DNA of 32,882 bases, from contig VBIS01000161.1 in the NCBI GenBank assembly GCA_005880605.1, positions 1 through 32,882 of the forward strand, written 5' to 3'. Made by a program: the position numbers and the translations under genes. The stretch is from Chloroflexota bacterium (GTDB lineage: Bacteria; Chloroflexota; Dormibacteria; CF-121). This document shows positions 26,239 to 32,882 of the stretch, piece by piece. The notes beneath the pieces were generated by a model that searched no databases, had not been told where the DNA came from, and saw only the letters and a program-made list of their open reading frames with translations. The number at the start of each line of letters is the position of its first letter. Position 1 is the first letter of the stretch.

Positions 26239-27323
26239 TGAGCCACCCGACGAACGGAGGTCGTGGTGAGAAGATCGCCAAGCCGCTGGCGGTGACTGCG
26301 CAGCAGCAGGACCGCATCGATCGGCCAGGTGACGACCGCCACCCCGACGAGGTTGCGAGCGGCCGCGCGCCACCAGCCGGGTACGCCGCCATCCGGTCCG
26401 TACACCGAGATCCCCATCAGCGTCTTGCCAACCGTCTGGCCGGTGCGCGCCTCGATGGGAACGCGATACGCCAGGGCGATGATCGCCAGGAGCAGGAGGC
26501 CTTGAGGGTCGAGGACGATCTCGGCGTTGTCCAGACCGGAAACGGCCGTCAGGACCAGAATGGCGACCGCGAACACAATGGCCAGGTCGATCAGCCCGGC
26601 CCAGAGGCGGCGTGTGAGCGGATACTGACGCCACTCGCCGCTGCGGAAAATCGCCGCGTCGATTGAGTCCGCCATGTCACGACGCACGCCCAACACGATC
26701 GGCTCCAGGGCTGACAGGGCGCCTCGGCGGGCGAGCCACCGGATCGACAGGATGACGGCCAGCGCGGCAAGGACAGTCACGGCAACGACAAAAAATCGAT
26801 GCTCGGCCCGGTGGAAGAGCCGGACCGCAGGCTGGCCGGCGAGCGCCCCGAGTCCGACGAAGAACCCGATGTAGATGATCACCGAGGGGATCAGGCCGGC
26901 AACAAAGGTCAGGCGGGGCACTTTGCTGACGCCCGCTACCTGGGTGGTGCTGATCCGAAGTCCGGGAATCAGCCGCCCGATGAAGACCGCCAGCGCTCCC
27001 CGACGCCGCAACAGATGCGTCGCGCGTTCCAACCCCGGGCGGAATCCCAGCGTGTCTGCCGCTTTCATCAGCGCCGGCCGGCCAACCGCCGAAAAGACTT
27101 CCCGGCCGATGGTGGCACCGACCACGGTAGCGGGAAGGAGCGCGGCGACCATCGGAATTGGTTCCACCGTGTCGCTGGCGATCGCGATCCCCGCGATGAT
27201 CAGGAGCAGATCGCCGGGCGCGAAGGGGACCGGGATCCCGGTTTCCTCGATGAAAACCAGCCCCGCGATGACGCCGATCAAGAGGTCGCCGCTCAGAGTG
27301 GCGATCGAGCCAATCGGGTTCAT
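26235..27323 (-). CDS. DedA (VTT)-RDD fusion membrane protein
   Basis: N-term FIEETGIPVPFAPGDLLLIIAG..FIGRLIPGLRISTTQVAGVSKVPRLTF (DedA); C-term RRLWAGLIDLAIVFAVAIL..RTGQTVGKTLMGISVYGPDGG (RDD). Confidence 0.88.
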   Translation of the reverse strand: MNPIGSIATLSGDLLIGVIAGLVFIEETGIPVPFAPGDLLLIIAGIAIASDTVEPIPMVAALLPATVVGATIGREVFSAVGRPALMKAADTLGFRPGLERATHLLRRRGALAVFIGRLIPGLRISTTQVAGVSKVPRLTFVAGLIPSVIIYIGFFVGLGALAGQPAVRLFHRAEHRFFVVAVTVLAALAVILSIRWLARRGALSALEPIVLGVRRDMADSIDAAIFRSGEWRQYPLTRRLWAGLIDLAIVFAVAILVLTAVSGLDNAEIVLDPQGLLLLAIIALAYRVPIEARTGQTVGKTLMGISVYGPDGGVPGWWRAAARNLVGVAVVTWPIDAVLLLRSHRQRLGDLLTTTSVRRVAH

Positions 27324-27360
27324 CCGCCGGCCTCAGCGCCGGCGTCGAGGAGCGGAGCGC

Positions 27361-27654
27361 TTACTTCTTTGGGCGCCGGCTGCCTCGCCGGTCGGCGTGC
27401 GCGCGCATGAAGGTGTAGGTCTTTTCCGCCGCATACCCTTTTTGTACCGCGTCCTGGATGCGCGGCCAAAACTCTTCCTTCACCCAGTTGCGGGCGATCA
27501 GCACCTCGACCCCGGCGAGCCGGAGATCTCCCTTCTCGAGATCGGAGCTCGTATCGCCGCGCTGCAGGGCGCGAACGGCATCAAGGCTGAGGTTCGGCAG
27601 AAGCCACGCGCTGGGTATGAGGACCTCGGCCTGCCCGCGCGGGTCGTCTGGCAC
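27361..27654 (-). CDS. Hypothetical protein (97 aa)
   Basis: VPDDPRGQAEVLIPSAWLLPNLSLDAVRALQRGD..KKGYA-like soluble ORF; GTG start inferred. Confidence 0.45.
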   Translation of the reverse strand: MPDDPRGQAEVLIPSAWLLPNLSLDAVRALQRGDTSSDLEKGDLRLAGVEVLIARNWVKEEFWPRIQDAVQKGYAAEKTYTFMRAHADRRGSRRPKK

Positions 27655-27733
27655 GGAGCAACTATAAACGGGAGCCAGCGGTAACCTAGCCGCCTCCGGC
27701 GTTGAGAAGGCGGCGTACCGGTATGCTGCTGAC

Positions 27734-28159
27734 GTGGTGGTGCTGAAAACGCTGCACGTGTTCGGTGCCATCTTCCTCCTCGGGGGCGTGACCAGCCACG
27801 TCTTGCTGCGGCCGATGGCGGGGCGCGCCGCCGACCTGGCCCAGCACGCGCTCTACCAGTTCGCCTGGCGCGTCCAGGTGGTGATGGTCTACGTCGGCTC
27901 GGCGCTGGTGCTAGTCACCGGCCTGCTGTTGTGGATCGGGCGCTTCAAGTTGTTTACGGGTTGGCTCCTGCTTGGCGTCCTGCTCTTCGTGGCGGCCATG
28001 GGACTGGACGGAGCGTTTCTCGCGCCCAACCTGCGCCGGGCCCGCAGCGCCACCGGAGAGACGTCCGGGACCGTCGCCGGCGCCGCCATGACCGTACAGC
28101 TGGTGGCCTGGCTGTTACTGGTGGTCGTCGTCTTTCTCATGGTGGCGCGGCCCTTCTAG
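27734..28159 (+). CDS. Four-TM membrane protein (DUF2269/CopD-like)
   Basis: LKTLHVFGAIFLLGGVTSHVLLRPMAGR and further TM segments. Confidence 0.6.
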   Translation: MVVLKTLHVFGAIFLLGGVTSHVLLRPMAGRAADLAQHALYQFAWRVQVVMVYVGSALVLVTGLLLWIGRFKLFTGWLLLGVLLFVAAMGLDGAFLAPNLRRARSATGETSGTVAGAAMTVQLVAWLLLVVVVFLMVARPF

Positions 28160-28173
28160 CTTTATTCGCCTCG

Positions 28174-28761
28174 ATGCCCTCGCTTGGACCAATCACGTTG
28201 ACCGGGAAGCACATCCGGCTCGAGCCGATGCGTCCGGCACATGCGCTCGCGCTGCTCGAAGCGGGGCGCGCCGCCGAAATCTGGGAGTGGATGCCGAGCC
28301 GTCCGCTGGACCCCGCCGTGATGGAGGGGTGGCTGCAGACAGCCATGCAGGCGGAAGCGACGGGCCGTGAGTATCCGTTCGTGGTGATCCATGTCGCAAC
28401 CGGCCGCCTGGTGGGCAGCACGCGGTACCTGGAAGTCCACGAGGATGACCGAAACGTCGAGATCGGCTGGACCTGGTACGCGCCGGACACCTGGGGTGGT
28501 GTCGTCAATCCCGAGGCGAAGTATTTATTGATGCGCCACGCGTTCGAGGACTGGGGCGCCATCCGGGTGGCCCTCAAGACCGACATCCGCAACCTCCACT
28601 CGCAGGCCGCCATCAAGAAGCTGGGCGCCAAATACGAAGGAATGCTGCGCAATCAGCGGATCCGTCCCGATGGGAGCTACCGTGACACGGTGATCTTCTC
28701 GGTGATCGAGAGTGAGTGGCCAGCAGTGAAAGCCCGCCTCGAAGCGCGCCTGCGCATTTAG
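28174..28761 (+). CDS. RimJ/RimL-type GNAT acetyltransferase
   Basis: LTGKHIRLEPMRPAHALALLEAG..STRYLEVHEDDRNVEIGWTWYAPDTWGGVVNPEAKYLLMRHAFEDWGAIRVALKTDIRNLHSQAAIKKLGAKYEGMLRNQR. Confidence 0.9.
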   Translation: MPSLGPITLTGKHIRLEPMRPAHALALLEAGRAAEIWEWMPSRPLDPAVMEGWLQTAMQAEATGREYPFVVIHVATGRLVGSTRYLEVHEDDRNVEIGWTWYAPDTWGGVVNPEAKYLLMRHAFEDWGAIRVALKTDIRNLHSQAAIKKLGAKYEGMLRNQRIRPDGSYRDTVIFSVIESEWPAVKARLEARLRI

Positions 28762-29066
28762 CGCTTCCCGCCGTTGAGCACGCGCAGGGAGCCGGGCCTA
28801 TCCGTCGCCGCTTCGCCCGGGAGGTCCGGGTCGGGGGTCTGCTTGCGACGGGCCCGATAGCCGCTGGCGACCTTCGCCGCTGCCGCTTGCGCAGCCGCGA
28901 TCACTTCTGGAGCAGCCACGTCCGCGTTGGCGAGCGATTCCACCTCGAAGGGAATCATTTCGCTGACGCAGATCTGGCGCTGGGGATCGATGATGACGAC
29001 CGCGACAAAGGGCTCTTGACTTGTAATGCTCGGATGGATCTGCGACCACGGAATGACATTGCCCAT
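28758..29066 (-). CDS. Hypothetical protein (102 aa)
   Basis: ORF in a gene-sized gap, convergent with the GNAT gene; no family recognised. Confidence 0.45.
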   Translation of the reverse strand: MGNVIPWSQIHPSITSQEPFVAVVIIDPQRQICVSEMIPFEVESLANADVAAPEVIAAAQAAAAKVASGYRARRKQTPDPDLPGEAATDRPGSLRVLNGGKR

Positions 29067-29136
29067 GACGCGAGCCTAAACCCCCGTTTTGACAGCTGTC
29101 TGTCGCAACTTCCCCCGACTTTGCAGATCAGCGCGG

Positions 29137-32100
29137 TTAGGTGGAGACTTCTTCTTCGACCTGGTCGGGGCTCGACCCGTTGGCCGGCGCTCCCTCGGCG
29201 GAGGCTGGCACGAGAGATGGTCCCGGCAGCCGGATGATGGTCCAGTCCTCGTTCTTCTCGGCGCGGTCGGCGAGCGCCTCATCCTTCGAAAAGAGGATGA
29301 CCTGGTGGTCGAGGCGGCCCAGCTCGTCCATCGCCGCCCGCAGCCGGCGGCGATCGGCGTGCACCAGCGCTTCGTCGAGCAGCAATGGCGGCGGCTCCGC
29401 GTTTCCGCCGATGATCCGGGCCAGCGCCAGGCGCTCGAGCAAGTAGATCAACGAACGGGTCCCAAGACTGAGGTTATCGACGTCTTTATATCCTCGTTGA
29501 TCCTGCGTCTTGACCGAGAGCGCGAGATCTTCCCCGATCCGCACATCCCGGTAGCGGCCGTTCGTGATGGGGGAGAGCTGGCCCTGTAGGGCCGACTTGA
29601 GGCGGGGGATGACAGCTCGACGCACGGATTTCGACGCCGCCTCCAGAGTTTCGATGGCGAGGTCGTAGGCGTGGGCCTCGGCCTCCAGCTCCTGCAGCTG
29701 CTCGCGGACGGTGGCGATCTCCTCCTCGAGGGAGGCGACATCGCCGATCTGGGATAGCCGGTCGTTCAGAAGCTCCTCGGCGCGGGCCCGTTCCTCTTGG
29801 GCTCGCTCCTTGACGCTGCGGTGTTGGTCGCGCTGCCGCTCGAGCTCGGCCAGGGGAAGCGCCGCGAATTCGGCCGCACGGACCGGGTCGACGTTGGCGC
29901 CCACCTCGCCTAGCTGGCGGGTGAGGTCGTCGACCAGCTGACGCAGCGACCCCGCTTCGTCCGCCGTCACGCCGCCGCGCTGCGATTCCAACTCTGCCAG
30001 TCGAACGCTCGACGTCCGGTAGGCCTCGGCGTGACTGACGCCGGCTTCCCAGGCCACAGCCCCAGCCTCCATATCGGGATCGGTGATCCCGGACCGCGCG
30101 TAGATCGCCGCTAATTGCCGGGCGTAATCGTCAGCCTTCGCACGTTCGGCGGTCGAGCGCTCGCCAGGAGCGCGAAGTTGCGCCAGCTGGGCGTCAAGCT
30201 GCTCGATCCGGGTGCGAACCTGCTGCGCCTGGCGCTCGGCCTCGCAACTGGCGATAAAGTCGCGGGCCGCGCCCAGCGCCTCGCGCCGGTCGAACCCGAG
30301 CCGGTCGAGCAGGCTGTGGAGCTGCTGCCGCAACGATTCCCGGCGCTGGTCCATCTCGGTCTCGGCGCGCGACGCCTCCAGCGAGCGCTGGCTGGCGGCG
30401 TTCCACGCCTGACTGTCCTGAGCCAGCGATTCCACGTCTCTGGCGGTCTCCTCGACCGCCTCTTCGCTGGGGGCAGGCTGGGGTAGCCCCCAGGATCCGA
30501 CCAGCTCGCGCAGGCTCCGACCGGCGATCTGCGCTCGCTCTTCCAACTCGGTGGCCTGGCGATCGAGCTCGAGGCGGGTGGCATCGTAGCGGACCTTCTG
30601 GAGGTGCTCGACGAGCGCCTGCTGCAGCTCCCCCGAGCTGCGGACGCCCCAGGGTTGCAGGATCTCCCGGCGCTTGACGCGAGCCTCGTCTTTGGCTCGA
30701 AGGCGGCGATCGACCTCCCGGACGGCGGCGCCGCGGACCCAGATGCCGATGCCCGTGGACAGCACGCCCATGCCGAGCAGGAAGAAGGCCACGCCGCTGA
30801 GCGGCAGGGGCATACCGCCCTGAAGCGCGAGAAAGGCGACCAGGATCGCCATCGCGGTGAGCAGGAGGCCACCGAGCATGGCGCCGAGGAAGGTTCGCTG
30901 CCGGCTCCGGGCGCGCTCGGCCATGGCTTCCTCACGCCGCATTGCCTCCTCGGCCTGCTGGCCCGACTTGATGACATCCGGGACTTCCTTGTAACGCGCG
31001 ATGTCGTGCTTGAGCTGCTCCAGCCGCGGCGGGAGTTCGGCACCGGCGCGGCTGCGCGCCTCGGTGGCGACGTTATGGCGCTCGCGCCATTCGGAGTAGA
31101 CGCGCTGGAACTCCATCTGGCGGGCGGGCCAATCGAGGTTCTGGCCGATTAAGCCGGGGTGCCGCTCGGCGATCCGCCGCGCCTCTTCGGCCGCCGTCTG
31201 GGCGCGCAAATGGATCTGCGGGGCCTGGGCATCCGCGACATTGAGAGAGCTCAGCAGTTCACGGACCGCCGGTTCCTGTTCCAGCGCTGCGGCATCGATG
31301 CCACGGGCGCGGGTTTGGTGACCTTGCGCGTCCTGTTCGAGCTTGGCCCGCTCGGCCTCGAGCTGCTGCACCTGCGCGGCGTTCTCCGCGGCACGACGCT
31401 CGAAGTCCTCCTGCGCCTCGCGAGTCGCCCGCAGGTGGCTGCGCAGCTCCTGGACCTCCGCCTGACGGTCGAGCGGGAACATCGCAAAGCGCGTGTGGTC
31501 CTCCTGACGAGTCCGCTCGTCACCGATCGCCCTCTCCAACATCTCGACGCGCTCGAGCCGATGACGCGCCTCGTCCAGGCGGGAGGCGAGGACGGCGGCG
31601 TCAAGCAGCTGGACGACGGCCAACTCCGCCTCGGTCAGCGCCGATACGGTCTCGCGCTTCTGCGCCAGTTCGTCGACGGCGCTACGAGCCTGGCGAGCGG
31701 CGGTGATTTGCCGCTCCAGGTCGGAGAGTCGGCTTTCAAGGTCGTGGAGCGGGCCCGTACGTCCGCGTGGCTTCCCGATGCGCTGGGCTCGTTCCTGGCG
31801 CAGCCGGTCGAGTACCCCTTGTGCGGTTCGATCCGGGTGTGCCGAGTCCGCCAGCGCCACGATCGCTTCCTTGATGCTGCCGGCGTCCTCGAGACGCAGC
31901 ACCTCGCTGCGCGAGATGCAGGCCGTGTTGGTGTAGATGTCCCGGCTGATGCCGAGCAACTGCCGCCCTACCTGGAGTCCACCCCAGGGGTCGCGTTCGA
32001 ACCGGTCGTTGAGCTCCGCACCGCTGGCGAGATCGAGGACCCGAACCGAGTCGGCGTCGAGGTCGCGCTCGACCCGTAGTCTCGAGCCGTCGTCCAGCTC

Positions 32101-32340
32101 GAATTCGAGCGCGAGGCCGAAGCCCCCGCCCTCCCACGGTCGCCAGCGATCGGTGCGCTCGGCGATGGCTGATCGCCGGTCGCCGGTCTCGAGACCATAC
32201 AGGCCGCTCACGATCGCTTCCTGGAGCGTCGACTTCCCGGCCTCGTTGGGGCCAACGACGAGGTTCATCGTGGGACCGAAGCGGAGATCTATCCCTTGAA
32301 GGGTGCCGAAGCCTTCGACCTCGATGCGGGTCAGGCGCAT
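29137..32340 (-). CDS. YhaN-like SMC/SbcC-type AAA ATPase with coiled coil and internal TM pair
   Basis: MRLTRIEVEGFGTLQGIDLRFGPTMNLVVGPNEAGKSTLQEAIVSGLYG (Walker A), long coiled coil, TM segments FLGAMLGGLLLTAMAILVAFLAL and FFLLGMGVLSTGIGIWV, LSLGTRSLIYLLERLALARI..PPLLLDEALVHADRRRL. Confidence 0.88.
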   Translation of the reverse strand: MRLTRIEVEGFGTLQGIDLRFGPTMNLVVGPNEAGKSTLQEAIVSGLYGLETGDRRSAIAERTDRWRPWEGGGFGLALEFELDDGSRLRVERDLDADSVRVLDLASGAELNDRFERDPWGGLQVGRQLLGISRDIYTNTACISRSEVLRLEDAGSIKEAIVALADSAHPDRTAQGVLDRLRQERAQRIGKPRGRTGPLHDLESRLSDLERQITAARQARSAVDELAQKRETVSALTEAELAVVQLLDAAVLASRLDEARHRLERVEMLERAIGDERTRQEDHTRFAMFPLDRQAEVQELRSHLRATREAQEDFERRAAENAAQVQQLEAERAKLEQDAQGHQTRARGIDAAALEQEPAVRELLSSLNVADAQAPQIHLRAQTAAEEARRIAERHPGLIGQNLDWPARQMEFQRVYSEWRERHNVATEARSRAGAELPPRLEQLKHDIARYKEVPDVIKSGQQAEEAMRREEAMAERARSRQRTFLGAMLGGLLLTAMAILVAFLALQGGMPLPLSGVAFFLLGMGVLSTGIGIWVRGAAVREVDRRLRAKDEARVKRREILQPWGVRSSGELQQALVEHLQKVRYDATRLELDRQATELEERAQIAGRSLRELVGSWGLPQPAPSEEAVEETARDVESLAQDSQAWNAASQRSLEASRAETEMDQRRESLRQQLHSLLDRLGFDRREALGAARDFIASCEAERQAQQVRTRIEQLDAQLAQLRAPGERSTAERAKADDYARQLAAIYARSGITDPDMEAGAVAWEAGVSHAEAYRTSSVRLAELESQRGGVTADEAGSLRQLVDDLTRQLGEVGANVDPVRAAEFAALPLAELERQRDQHRSVKERAQEERARAEELLNDRLSQIGDVASLEEEIATVREQLQELEAEAHAYDLAIETLEAASKSVRRAVIPRLKSALQGQLSPITNGRYRDVRIGEDLALSVKTQDQRGYKDVDNLSLGTRSLIYLLERLALARIIGGNAEPPPLLLDEALVHADRRRLRAAMDELGRLDHQVILFSKDEALADRAEKNEDWTIIRLPGPSLVPASAEGAPANGSSPDQVEEEVST

Positions 32341-32368
32341 GAACGATTCACCACGTACAGGCTAAACG

Positions 32369-32882
32369 TCATTCGTCGAAGGCATCGAGCGCCAGCTGGA
32401 GCGCTCGACCAACCGTCTGTTCCTCCTGGCGTGATCCCTGCTTGTGATCGACGAGCTTGCGAACCATTTCTCCGCGGCTGGTGAACTCCTGGGTCGCCGC
32501 CTCGAGGTCGTGCGAGACGCGAGACTGGTCGCGGAACTCGAGATAGGCGAATCCGTCGCTACACTCGGTCGACAGTGCCTGCGGATCGATGTTCAACGAC
32601 CGGGCCCGTTCGCCGACCAGCGTCGCCCGGATCACGGCGCCCTCCAGGTGCTTGCCCTCACGAATCGCAAAGACCGCGTCGCGCACCTGGTCGGGGCTTG
32701 TCATGCCGGTGATATCGATCGTCTCTTGGGCGAACTGGCGCTGATTGACGTCCTCCAGCAACACGTGCACCGCGCCATCATCCTCGATGGTCACGAGCGC
32801 GGTACAATGCCGCCCGGTTTCGTTCCACCCCAACGGTTCGGGACTACCCGGATATGTCATCGGGCCGCCCGTGCGTGCCTCG
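32369..32882 (-). CDS. SbcD/YhaO-like metallophosphoesterase, C-terminal part (start lies beyond window)
   Basis: EARTGGPMTYPGSPEPLGWNETGRHCTALVTIEDDG resembles the C-terminal cap after the calcineurin-like domain; next to the YhaN-like ATPase. Confidence 0.7.
   Translation of the reverse strand, partial: EARTGGPMTYPGSPEPLGWNETGRHCTALVTIEDDGAVHVLLEDVNQRQFAQETIDITGMTSPDQVRDAVFAIREGKHLEGAVIRATLVGERARSLNIDPQALSTECSDGFAYLEFRDQSRVSHDLEAATQEFTSRGEMVRKLVDHKQGSRQEEQTVGRALQLALDAFDE

Overview
High-GC bacterial chromosomal window of about 32.9 kb. Gene content and style suggest a Chloroflexota/Dormibacterota-like soil lineage, but that is inference only. Most of it is metabolic and housekeeping genes: a pyruvate dehydrogenase operon (E1a/E1b/E2), queF, an MshC-like cysteine ligase, an amidase with a small unlisted GatC/AtzG-like ORF, a molybdopterin oxidoreductase / ApbE / ferric-reductase-like operon, GerW and class-V aminotransferase genes, and a YhaN/YhaO (SbcCD-like) pair cut by the right edge. 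I see no tRNA, rRNA, CRISPR, phage or IS element. The points most worth a second look are: (1) two clusters of short tandem hairpins (3 and 2 copies) with the same 12-nt loop CCGGYGTGGAAA but different, self-complementary stems, flanking a two-gene module of a histidine-kinase-like protein lacking its phospho-acceptor His (H to Q) plus a DUF309 protein; (2) an uncharacterised protein with a C-terminal Mrr-like PD-(D/E)XK domain; (3) a methyltransferase gene interrupted by tandem in-frame TGA-TGA with a hairpin just downstream; (4) two other genes (FAD dehydrogenase, PHP phosphoesterase) that look internally deleted and frameshifted; (5) several fusions or degenerate enzymes (thioesterase-hydrolase, DedA-RDD, pseudo-protease-IPT). 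All family calls come from motif recognition by eye; no searches were run.
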